This document shows positions 44,836 through 53,985 of a stretch of 64,000 bases of DNA, piece after piece. The notes under the pieces are model-generated. The model was not told where the DNA came from, ran no database searches, and saw only the letters and a program-made list of their open reading frames with translations. The number at the start of each line of letters is the position of its first letter. Positions within the stretch are counted from its first letter, which is position 1. Position numbers and translations under genes: made by a program. Origin of the DNA: Chrysogorgia sp. JL179-B06 (Eukaryota > Cnidaria > Anthozoa > Scleralcyonacea > Chrysogorgiidae); assembly GCA_035772405.1 (NCBI GenBank), contig JAYKKM010000142.1:1-64000 (forward strand), written 5' to 3'.

Positions 44836-44895
44836 CAACGAGCAAATTCAAGGCATTTACTAAGACAACTTGTCAAGACAAGACAACTTGTCAAG
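44836..44895. other. Junction between the 21-bp satellite and the CAAGA tract
   Basis: The last satellite units are degenerate (AGCAAATTCAAGGCATTTAC) and run without unrelated sequence into TAAGACAACTTGTCAAGACA, the first unit of the next tract. Both arrays share ACAAGGCA-type heptamers and octamers, so the join could have come from slippage or recombination at short homology. Confidence 0.7.
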
Positions 44896-47800
44896 ACAAC
44901 AAGGCAAGGCAAGACAAGACAAGACAAGACAAAACGAAACAAGACAAGACAAGACAAGATAAGACAAGAAAAGAAAAGACAAGACAAGACAAGATAAGAC
45001 AACTTGTCAAGACAAGACAAGACAACTTTTCTAGACAAGACAACTTGTCAAGGCAAGACAAGACAAGACAAGGAGGGGCAAGACAATACAAGATAAGACA
45101 AGACAAGACAAGACAAGACAACTTGTCAAGACAAGACAAGGCATGTTAAGGCAAGACAAGACAAGACAAGACAAGACAAGACAAGACAAGACATGGCAAG
45201 ACAAAGGAAGGCAAGACAAGACAAGACAAGACAAGACAAGATATAACAAGACAAGATATAACAAGACAAGATAAGACAAGATAAGAAAAGACAAGACAAG
45301 ACAAGACAACAAGACAAGGCAACTTGTCAAGACAAGACAACTTGTCAAACCAAGACAAGACAAGATAAGACAAGACAAATCAAGACAAGACAAGACGAGA
45401 CAAGACAAGACAAGACAAGACAAGACAAGACAAGACAAGACAAGACAAGACAATACAGGACAAGGCAAGACAAGATAAGATAAGACAAGACAAGACAACT
45501 TCTCAAGACAAGATAACTTGTCAAGACAAGGCAACTTGTCAAGACAAGACAACTTGTCAAGACAAGACAACTTGTCAAGACAAGACAACTTGTCAAGACA
45601 AGACAACTGGTCCAGACAAGACAACTTGTAAAGACAAGACAACTTGTCAAGACAAGACAACTTGTCAAGACAAGTCAACTTGTCAAGGCAAGACAAGACA
45701 AGACAAGACAAGACAACTTGTCAATATAAGACAAGACAACTTGTCAGACAAGACAAGACAACTTGTCAAGACTAGACAAGATAGGATAAGACAAGACAAC
45801 ACAAGACAAGACAACACAACACTAGACAACACAAGACAAGACAAGTCAAGACTAGAGAAGACACGACAAGACACGACAAGACAAGACAAGACAAGACAAG
45901 ACAAGACAAGACAAGATAAGACAACTTGTCAAGAGAAGACAACTTGTCAAGACTAGACACGACTAGACAAGACACGACAAGACAAGACAAGACAACTTGT
46001 CAAGACAAGACAACTTGTCAAGACAAGACAACTTGTCAAGACAAGACAACTTGTCAAGACAAGACAACTTGTCAAGACAAGACAACTTGTCAAGACAAGA
46101 CAACTTGTCAAGACAACTTGTCAAGACAAGGCAAGACAAGACTAGACAAGACAAGACAAGACAAGACAACTTGTCAAGACAAGACAACTTGTCAAGACAA
46201 GGCAACTTGTCAAGACAAGACAACTTGTCAAGACAAGACAACTTGTCAAGACAAGACAACTTGTCAAGGCAAGACAAATTGTCAAGGCAAGACAACTTGT
46301 CAAGACAAGACAACTTGTCAAGACAAGACAACTTGTCAAGACAAGACAACTTGTCAAGACAACAAGGCAAGGCAAGGCAAGACAAGACAAGACAAAACAA
46401 AACAAGACAAGACAAGACAAGACAAGACAAGACAAGATAAGATAAGACAGGAAAAGAAAAGACAAGACAAGACAAGATAAGACAACTTGTCAAGACAAGA
46501 CAAGACAACTTTTCAAGACAAGACAACTTGTCAAGGCAAGACAAGACAAGTTAAGGCAAGACAAGACAAGATAAGACAAGACAAGACAAGACAAGACAAC
46601 TTGTCAAGACAAGACAACTTGTCAAGACAAGACAACTTGTCAAGACAAGACAACTTATCAAGGCAAGACAACTTGTCAAGGCAAGACAACTTGTCAAGAC
46701 AAGACAACTTGTCAAGACAAGACAACTTGTCAAGGCAAGACAACTTGTCAAGACAACAAGGCAAGGCAAGACAAGACAAGACAAGACAAGACAAGACAAG
46801 ACAACTTGTCAAGACAAGACAACTTGTCAAGACAAGACAACTTGTCAAGACAAGACAACTTGTCAAGACAAGACAACTTGTCAAGACAAGACAACTTGTC
46901 AAGACAAGACAACTTGTCAAGACAAGACAACTTGTCAAGACAAGACAACTTGTCAAGACAAGACAACTTGTCAAGACAAGACAAGACAAGACAAGACAAG
47001 ACAAGACAAGACAAGACAAGACAAGACAACACAAGACAACACAAGACAACACAAGACAAGACAACACAACACAAGACAAGACAAGACAAGACAAGACAAG
47101 ACAAGACAAGACAAGACAAGACAAGACAAGACAAGACAAGACAAGACATGGCAAGATAAGGCAAGACAAGACAAGATATAACAAGACAAGATATAACTAG
47201 ACAAGATAAGACAAGACAAGAAAAGACAAGACAAGATAAGACAACAGGACAAGGCAACTTGTCAAGACAAGACAACTTGTCAAGGCAAGACAAGACAAGA
47301 CAAGACAAGACAAGACAAGGAGGGGCAAGACAAGACAAGATAAGACAAGACAAATCAAGATAAGACAAGACGAGACAAGACAAGACAAGACAAGACAAGA
47401 CAATACAGGACAAGGCAAGACAAGATAAGATAAGACAAGACAAGACAAGTTCTCAAGAAAAGATAACTTTTCAAGACAAGACAACTTGTCAAGACAAGAC
47501 AACTTGTCCAGACAAGACAACTTGTCAAGACAAGACAACTTGTCAAGACAAGACAACTTGTCAAGACAAGACAACTTGTCAAGATAAGACAACTTGTCAA
47601 GGCAAGACAAGGCAAGACAAGACAAGAAAAGACAACTTGTCAAGACAAGACAAGACAACTTGCCAGACAAGACAAGACAACTTGTCAAGACAAGACAAGG
47701 GAATAGGACAAGACAAGACAACACAAGACAAGACAACACAACACAAGACAACACAAGACAAGACAAGTCAACACTAGAGAAGACACGACAAGACACGACA

Positions 47801-49626
47801 AGACAAGATAAGACAACTTGTCAAGAGAAGACAACTTGTCAAGACTAGACAAGACACGACTAGACAAGATACGACAAGACAAGACAAGACAACTTGTGAA
47901 GACAAGACAACTTGTCAAGACAAGACAACTTGTCAAGACAAGGCAAGACAAGACTAGACAAGACAAGACACGACAAGACAAGACAAGACAACTTGTCAAG
48001 ACAAGACAACTTGTCAAGACAAGACAACTTGTCAAGACAAGACAACTTGTCAAGGCAAGACAACTTGTCAAGACAAGACAACTTGTCAAGACAAGACAAC
48101 TTGTCAAGACAAGACAACTTGTCAAGACAAGACAAGACAAGGCAAGGCAAGGCAAGGCAAGGCAAGACAAGACAAGACAAGACAAGACAAGACAAGACAA
48201 GACAAGACAAGACAAGACAAGAAAAGACAAGACAAGACAAGATAAGATAACTTGTCAAGACAAGATAAGATAACTTGTCAAGACAAGACAACTTTTCAAG
48301 ACAAGACAACTTGTCAAGGCAAGACAAGACAAGTTAAGGCAAGACAAGACAAGACGAGACGAGACGAGACGAGACGAGACGAGACGAGACGAGACGAGAC
48401 GAGACGAGACGAGACAAGACAAGACAAGACAAGACAAGACAAGACAAGACAAGACAAGACAAGACAAGACAAGACAAGACAAGACAAGACAAGACATGGC
48501 AAGACAAGGCAAGACAAGACAAGATATAACAAGACAAGATATAACTAGACAAGATAAGACAAGAAAAGAAAAGACAAGACAAGACAAGACAAGACAAGAC
48601 AAGACAAGATAAGACAACAGGACAAGGCAACTTGTCAAGACAAGACAACTTGTCAAGGCAAGACAAGACAAGACAAGACAAGACAAGACAAGACAAGACA
48701 AGGAGTGGCAAGACAAGACAAGATAAGACAAGACAAATCAAGACAAGACAAGACGAGACAAGACAAGACAAGACAAGACAAGACAAGACAAGACAAGACA
48801 AGACAAGACAAGACAAGACAATACAGGACAAGGCAAGACAAGACAAGACAAGACAAGACAAGACAAGGCAAATTGTCAAGACAAGACAACTTGTCAAGGC
48901 AAGACAAGACAAGACAAGAGAAGACAAGGAGGGGCAAGATAAGACAAGACAAATCAAGACAAGACAAGACGAGACAAGACAAGACAAGACAAGACAAGAC
49001 AAGACAAGACAAGACAATACAGGACAAGGCAAGACAATACAGGACAAGGCAAGACAAGATAAGATAAGATAAGACAAGACAACTTCTCAAGACAAGATAA
49101 CTTTTCAAGACAAGACAACTTGTCAAGACAAGACAACTTGTCCAGACAAGACAACTTGTAAAGACAAGACAACTTGTCAAGACAAGACAACTTGTCAAGA
49201 CAAGACAACTTGTCAAGGCAAGGCAAGACAAGACAAGACAAGACAAGACAAGACAAGTTGTCAAGACAAGACAAGTTGCCAAACAAGACAAGACAACTTG
49301 TCAAGACAAGACAAGATAGGACAAGACAAGACAACACAACACAAGACAAGACAACACAACACAACACAAGACAACACAAGGCAAGACAAGTCAAGACTAG
49401 AGAAGACACGACAAGACACGACAAGACAAGACAAGACAAGACAAGACAAGATAAGACAACTTGTCAAGAGAAGACAACTTGTCAAGACTAGACAAGACAC
49501 GACTAGACAAGACACGACAAGACAAGACAAGACAACTTGTGAAGACAAGACAACTTGTCAAGACAAGACAACTTGTCAAGACAAGGCAAGACAAGACTAG
49601 ACAAGACACGCTGCAAAGACACGCTG
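44866..49626. repeat. CAAGA pentamer / 18-bp ACTTGTCAAG compound tandem tract
   Basis: About 4.75 kb consist of two interleaved tandem patterns: the pentamer CAAGA and the 18-mer ACAAGACAACTTGTCAAG. Pure 18-mer runs lie near 45,490-45,680, 45,990-46,115, 46,165-46,355, 46,595-46,755, 46,800-46,975, 47,490-47,600, 47,990-48,125 and 49,085-49,220. The plus strand is nearly free of T outside the 18-mer. Landmark sequences recur: GATATAAC pairs at 45,240, 47,175 and 48,523, and CTAGAGAAGACACGAC at 45,852, 47,774 and 49,397, showing degenerate blocks of about 1.3-2 kb. The 18-mer contains CTTGTC-AA-GACAAG, a 6-bp inverted repeat. Long open frames here (for example 46,487-47,200) are low-complexity products of the repeat. 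Confidence 0.95.
48353..48415. repeat. Homogeneous GACGA pentamer block
   Basis: About twelve perfect copies of GACGA sit inside the CAAGA tract. A single A-to-G variant of the pentamer has been amplified locally. No similar pure block is seen elsewhere in the tract. Confidence 0.9.
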
Positions 49627-49644
49627 TCTTGTTGTCTTATCTTG
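49605..49644. repeat. Border of the CAAGA tract: GACACGCTG direct repeat and one inverted unit
   Basis: GACACGCTG occurs at 49,605-49,613 and 49,618-49,626. It is followed by TCTTGTTGTCTTATCTTG, the only stretch of the CAAGA motif in reverse orientation. The retrotransposon coding sequence starts immediately after. Confidence 0.75.
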
Positions 49645-49827
49645 ATAGCAAAGTATCTGAAAAATCATGCAACAGCTAATGAGATGTGGGATGAAGGACA
49701 AATGGGAGCAACAGAAGGGGTATTAGGAACAGTTGACCAATTATTGATTGATAGATGTATAATGGACGAAGTGAGAGAACACCATAGAAATCTTGCAGTA
49801 GCCTATTATGATTACCAAAAAGCCTAT

Positions 49828-50036
49828 AGACGACTTTCATAATGGCTGCTATTTTAAATATTCTTTTATGTGCATATAAATTAGTCTTTACTCTACTGAC
49901 TGTGGCCTTTACAACCTCGTTACGAAGCAAAATTATTTTGAATTGCTGACATGCAAACGAGGCCATAAAGGCTAATTTAGATGCACATAAAGGAATATTT
50001 AAAATATTTAAATTAGCAGCCATTATGAAAGTAGTG
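49828..50036. mobile_element. 209-bp foldback MITE inside the family A reverse transcriptase, TAT target duplication
   Basis: The ends are inverted copies: GACTTTCATAATGGCTGCTA on the left matches the reverse complement of TAGCAGCCATTATGAAAGTA on the right. Homology of the arms continues inwards (TTTAAATATTC, TATGTGCAT, GCCTTTA, CCTCGTT), so nearly the whole element is one hairpin with a central loop near ACGAAGCAAAATTATTTTG. TAT occurs on both sides (49,825-49,827 and 50,037-50,039). Removing the element and one TAT restores the codon order AYDRVHHDW without a frame change, which fixes the borders. There is no transposase. The TA-containing 3-bp duplication would fit a Tc1/mariner- or Harbinger-like mover; I cannot decide. 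Confidence 0.88.
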
Positions 50037-51360
50037 TATGACAGAGTACATCATGATTGGATATTGAAAGTGTACCAATGGATAGGTGTTCCAGAAGATG
50101 TTTGTAGACTAATTGAGGAATTGATGAACAAATGGAGAACAAGACTGGAAGTGTGGACGAAAGGAGAAAAGAAAATCAGTAGATGGATCTCAATTTTGAC
50201 AGGATTTTTGCAGGGAGCCTCTCGCCGGTTGGGTTCTGTCTGAGTGAAGTACCTATTGGGATGCTCCTGAATGAAACAAGAGGGTACATGATGGGAATGC
50301 CAGATAATCGGACAGTGAAACGAAGACACAGCTTATTTATTGATGACCTGAAGGTGTTATCAAGAGAACCATGATAGGTTGAAAACTGTTAATGAGATGA
50401 TTGTGCAAGCAAGCTATGATACGGGAGCATGTTATGGTGTGGAAAAGTGTGCTGAAATTGTGTTTGAGCATGGTAAGATGGTGAAGGGAGAAGGATTAGA
50501 TGTGTTAGATGAGAGAATGCGAGCCTTGAATCCAGATGAGAAAATTGTGTACAAGTTTTTAGGATGTGAACAGGCAGATAACGTAGAAGGGGAAAGTGTT
50601 GGAAAGAGTAAAGAGGGAGATGGTGAAGAGGATGGAAAGTCTTGTCCATCTAGAATTATATGACAAGAGCTTGGTTAGAGCTGTGAATTGTAGGGTGATA
50701 CCGGTAGCAGGATATGCAATGAATATATGCAGATTCAGTAAGGATGATTTAGTGGAGCTTGATATGGTTGTGAAAAGGAAACTCAGGGAGGAGAAAATGC
50801 ATGGGAGACAGGCTGGTGATGAAAGTTTGTACCTTCCCCGTAGTAAAGGTGGAAGAGGAATAAAGAGTATGAGGGACTTGTATAAAGAAACAAAAGTACG
50901 AGTAGCATGCTACATGGTAATGTCAAGGAGCAGGTGGATAGAAGTGGCATGGCTAAGAGAACACGCGAACGAATATTGTTTAGTAAAGAGAGAAGCAGAG
51001 GATGCAATGTGAGAGGCTTTGCAGGAAGTTAACTTTGCATGCGGAAAGATTGAATTGAATGGTGAGCAGTTACAGGGGACCTGGAAAGATGTTTGAAAAA
51101 ACTGAAAATGTTGTTGAAATCAAAAACTGAAGAAATGCGTATCGAGGAGTATCCTAGAGGAACTGCGGATATTGCGAACAACAAGAGAGATGCAGAAAAT
51201 TGTACTGATGGAAAGTGAAACTATTGTAAGGAAGATCATATCGGGGATTGTACAGCCAGAGTAATTGTAACGTTGTGACTATGTCAAATGCTAGCAAATT
51301 TTGGTAGCTTATTAGCCACTCCCCAGTGTATGTGTGAGGGGTGTAGGCTGTGGCCCACAC

Positions 51361-51442
<82 letters not shown>

Positions 51443-51458
51443 TAATAATAATAATAAT
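51361..51458. repeat. AAT microsatellite, tail of family A element
   Basis: About 32 ATA/AAT repeats with one GAT interruption at 51,441. It directly follows the 3' untranslated region of the family A retrotransposon, as expected for a microsatellite-type LINE tail. Later slippage probably lengthened it. Confidence 0.9.
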
Positions 51459-51508
51459 GGACACGACAAAATTGGAGACACGACAAAATTGCTGGAAAAA
51501 GAACTGAA
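51459..51508. repeat. Left copy of a ~50-bp sequence shared with 52,722-52,768
   Basis: GGACACGACAAAATTGGAGA and the bases that follow, up to GCTGGAAA, occur here directly after an AAT microsatellite and again at 52,722 after a second one, with only a 2-bp length difference. The pair brackets the 16-bp minisatellite and an inverted retrotransposon fragment. Confidence 0.85.
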
Positions 51509-52205
51509 TCTGAAAGAGGGGAAGCGTGAAAGAGGGGAAGTATGAAAGAGGGAAAGTCTGAAAGAGGGAAAGTCTGAAAGAGGGAAATTCTGAAAGAGGG
51601 AAAGTCTGACAGAGGGAAAGTCTGAAAGAGGGGATTAACTCTGAAAGAGGGAAAGTCTGAAAGAGGGAAAGTCTGAAAGAGAGAATGTCTGAGATTGGGA
51701 ATGTCTGAAAGAGGGAAAGTCTGAAAGAGGGAAAGTCTGAAAGAGGGGATTAACTCTGAAAGAGGGAAAGTCTGAAAGAGGGAAAGTCTGAAAGAGGGAA
51801 AGTCTGAAAGAGGGAAAGTCTGAAAGAGGGAACGTGTGAAAGAGGGAATGTCTGAAAGAGGGGATTATCTCTGAAACAGGGAAAGTCTGAAAGAGGGAAA
51901 GTCTCAAAGAGAGAAAGTCTCAAAGAGAGAAAGTCTGAAAGAGGGATAGTCTGAAAGAGGGAAAGTCTGAAAGAGGGAATGTCTGAAAAGGGAAAGTCTG
52001 AAAGAGGGGATTAACTCTGAAAGAGGGAAAGTCTGAAAGAGGGCAAGTCTGAAAGAGGGAATGTCTGAAAGAGGGCAAGTCTGAAAGAGGGGAAGTATGA
52101 AAGAGGGGAAGTATGAAAGAGGGAAAGTCTGAAAGAGGGAAAGTCTGAAAGAGGGAAATTCTTAAAGAGGGAAAGTCTGAAAGAGGGAAAGTCTGAAAGT
52201 GGAAG
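51509..52205. repeat. 16-bp minisatellite (CTGAAAGAGGGAAAGT)
   Basis: About 43 copies of CTGAAAGAGGGAAAGT, purine-rich on the plus strand. A longer variant, GAAAGAGGGGATTAACTCTG, recurs near 51,625, 51,748, 51,860 (as ATTATCTC) and 52,007, giving a rough higher-order spacing of 115-145 bp. The minus-strand serine/phenylalanine/leucine-rich open frames (51,635-51,907 and 51,920-52,231) are by-products. A polypurine run of this kind could form triplex DNA. Confidence 0.93.
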
Positions 52206-52224
52206 TTATAACAATTATAAATTG

Positions 52225-52685
52225 AGAACAATTATAAATCTCGCTTATTAATGTAATTTCAATTGGCTACTTGAATCACAACTAATAATATATGATAACA
52301 ACTGATGACCATATAATAAAACATGCAAATTTATATACAAATATTTCAAAAAGCTAATAATTCGGGATTTCCCCATTCCTTATTTCGGCAGGAGAAAATG
52401 TAATATGTAGTTCTGATAGCTACAGTATATTCATCATTTTCCTTACGATTGGTGCTTGTTATCAAGACCAACCTATCTAGCATATCTAAAAAAGTGGGGC
52501 ACTCATTCGCAAAAACACCTATGGAGCTCATGGAGAGATTTATAAATTTAACATCATTAAAATGTTCACTTTGCTGTTTTACTAGTACACCATATTTTAA
52601 TTTCTTCTTTGCGTTTGACGTTGTTTTGAAGGTTTGATTCAAAACCAGCAGAATATAAAGACGGCCGTTTGAACATTGCAATAGC
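52225..52685 (-). pseudogene. Non-LTR retrotransposon family B, C-terminal fragment and 3' region (copy 1)
   Basis: On the minus strand the frame from about 52,685 to 52,346 contains INLSMSSIGVFANECPTFL and AIRTTYYIFSCRNKEWGNPE, ending in LLAF and TGA. The same protein segment and the same following non-coding bases (GATTCAAGTAGCC, read on the minus strand) occur in copy 2 at 56,141-56,468. From memory this block closes the long open frame of a LINE family common in cnidarians and sponges; I could not confirm this by a search. No reverse transcriptase domain is present in this piece. Confidence 0.65.

Positions 52686-52721
<36 letters not shown>
52686..52721. repeat. AAT microsatellite
   Basis: Twelve perfect AAT repeats between two oppositely oriented retrotransposon pieces. 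This is the second AAT tract followed by GGACACGACAAAATTGG. Confidence 0.9.
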
Positions 52722-52722
<1 letters not shown>

Positions 52723-53030
52723 GACACGACAAAATTGGAGACACGACAAAATTGCTGGAAAGAACTGGAGACACGACAAAATTGCTCAGGTGATCCATTG
52801 GGAGTTATGTAAGAAATACAAGCTGGAGCATGCGGAAAAGGAGTACGAGCATAAGCCAGAAACTGTCACTGAAAATGTAAATGTAAAACTGCTCTGGTAT
52901 ATGAAAATCCAAACTGATAATAAGATAGAACATTCCCGGCCAGATATACTACTTCCAAATAAAAAGAAAAGATACTGCGCACTGATAGATGTTGCATTCC
53001 CATTTGATACATACGGTGGCCCATATCCGC
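52722..53030 (+). pseudogene. Non-LTR retrotransposon family B, endonuclease-region fragment
   Basis: The frame around 52,790-53,020 reads IHWELCKKYKLEHAEKEYEH, VTENVNVKLLWYMKIQTD, IEHSRPDILLPNKKKRYC and ALIDVAFPFDT. The RPDI...IDVA arrangement is the conserved C-terminal block of R2-like and related LINE polyproteins. Upstream, GACACGACAAAATTG is tandemly repeated three times between a HDKIG-like motif and IHW, probably a local duplication. Similarity ends after FPFDT, where a 20-bp tandem repeat begins. Domain assignment is from memory of the family. Confidence 0.7.
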
Positions 53031-53031
53031 C

Positions 53032-53090
53032 ACGGCAAAACATTAATACTCACGGCAAAACATTAATACTCACGGCAAAATTTTGCACGG
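53032..53090. repeat. 20-bp tandem repeat, about 2.5 copies
   Basis: CACGGCAAAACATTAATACT occurs twice in direct succession and a third partial copy (CACGGCAAAATTTTG) follows. It interrupts the C-terminal coding similarity of the adjacent retrotransposon piece. Confidence 0.85.
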
Positions 53091-53167
53091 CCACACAGAG
53101 GGGTCTGGGTACGAGAATAACGGTAGGTACTTTATCTGACCCCATTATAGTGTATCATATAATTCCT

Positions 53168-53985
53168 ACGCATACTTAGCCCTCCTTAGGCATACTTAGC
53201 CCTCCTTATGCATACTGAGCCCTCCTTAGGCATACTTAGCCATCCTTAGCCCTCCTTGGGCATACTTAGCAAGGAGGGCTATGCCTAAGGAGGGCTAAGT
53301 ATGGCTAAGGAGGGCTAAGCTGTATGCCTAAGGAGGGCTAAGTACGCCTAAGGAAGGATGGCTAAGTATGCCTAAGGAGGGCTAAGTATGCGTAAGGTGG
53401 CTAAGGAGGGTTAAGTATGCCTAAGGATGGCTAAGTATGCCTATGGAGGGCTAAATATGCCTAAGGAGGGCTAAGTATGTCTAAGGAGGGCTAAGTATGC
53501 GTAAGGATGGCTAGCCCTCCTTAGGCATACTTAGCCATCCTTAGCCCTGATTAGGCATACTATAGCCATCCTTAGCCATCCTTGGCCCTCCTTAGCCATC
53601 CTTACGCATACTGAGCCCTCCTTAGGCATACTTAGCAAGGAGGGCTATGCCTAAGGAAGGCTATGCCTAAGGAGGGCTAAAGATGCCTAAGGATGGCTAA
53701 GGATGGCTAAGTATGCCTAATCAGGGCAAAGGATGGCTAAGTATGCCTAAGGAGGGCTAGCCCTCCATAGGCATACTTAGCCCTCCTTAGCCATCCTTAG
53801 GCATACTTAGCCCTCCTTAGGCATTCTTAGCCATCCTTCCTTAGCCCTCCTTAGGCATAGCTAGCCCTCCTTAGGCATTGCTAGCCCTCCTTGCTAAGTA
53901 TGCCTAAGGATGGCTAAGGAGGGCTAAGTATGCCTAAGGAGGGCTAAGTATGCATAATGAGGCCTAAGGATGGCTAAGGAGGGCT
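53168..53985. repeat. Orientation-alternating 20-bp repeat cluster built on CCTTAGG
   Basis: The unit CTTAGCCCTCCTTAGGCATA occurs in blocks of opposite orientation: forward 53,168-53,270, reverse 53,271-53,512, forward 53,511-53,636, reverse 53,637-53,760, forward 53,757-53,892 and reverse 53,893-53,985. CCATCC variants alternate with CCCTCC. Because the unit itself contains the palindrome CCTTAGG, and TAGCTA- or CTAG-like joins sit at some switches, orientation can flip without disturbing the repeat. The DNA can form several nested hairpins or cruciforms. No coding potential. Confidence 0.92.

Larger units (their letters stand above)
1..44865. repeat. Giant 21-bp satellite array (about 2,100 units), continuing beyond the left edge
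   Basis: The sequence is an almost unbroken head-to-tail array of one 21-bp unit, AGCAAATACAAGGCATTGAC followed by a variable base (G most often, T commonly, C and A rarely). Frequent variants are GAT for GAC, ATCAAC, ATCGAC or ATTAAC for ATTGAC, and AACGC or AATGC for AAGGC. No unrelated sequence interrupts it. The unit has no stop codon in one forward and two reverse frames, so very long open frames result: the longest runs from 21,668 to 525 on the minus strand (7,047 codons of a leucine-rich heptapeptide), and forward ones run from 784 to 10,332 and 10,339 to 21,675. No splice structure, single-copy domain or biased amino-acid conservation supports translation. I call it satellite DNA. 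Centromeric, subtelomeric or heterochromatic roles are possible but unproven. Confidence 0.97.
49645..51458 (+). pseudogene. 5'-truncated non-LTR retrotransposon (family A), reverse transcriptase pseudogene with AAT tail
   Basis: Translated fragments line up as one degenerate reverse transcriptase: AKYLKNHATANEMWDEGQ, AVAYYDYQKAY (palm motif A), then after a 209-bp insertion YDRVHHDWILKVYQWIG, GFLQG plus SPVGFCLSEV (motif B), HSLFIDDLKV with the catalytic FIDD at 50,336-50,347 (motif C), DTGACYGVEKCAEI, RVIPVAGYAMNIC and GGRGIKSMRDLYKETKVRVA. The extreme C-terminus, REMQKIVLMESETIVRK, ends at TAA 51,262-51,264. Breaks include the insertion, loss of about four bases inside motif B near 50,219, frameshifts near 50,370 and 50,600, in-frame TGA at 51,010 and 51,091, and an internal deletion before the C-terminus. 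The 3' untranslated part leads into an ATA microsatellite, the likely native tail. The 5' end is cut at the satellite border. It replicated by target-primed reverse transcription in the past and is now dead. Confidence 0.9.

Noticed and set aside
1..44865. CRISPR array
   Set aside because: There are no unique spacers between repeats; the units are directly adjacent, and the context is animal.
44866..49626. Open frames such as the LSRQDN and SCLDK repeats as genes
   Set aside because: They are translations of the 18-bp and 5-bp repeats, overlap one another on both strands, and have no other sequence.
49676..50023. 115-codon minus-strand frame
   Set aside because: It lies across the foldback element and antisense to the reverse transcriptase; no motif of its own.
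51288..51545. Polyasparagine and polytyrosine open frames
   Set aside because: Direct products of the AAT microsatellite.
51635..52231. Minus-strand SFRLSLFQTFPLSDFP repeat proteins
   Set aside because: Products of the 16-bp minisatellite; interrupted where the repeat changes phase.
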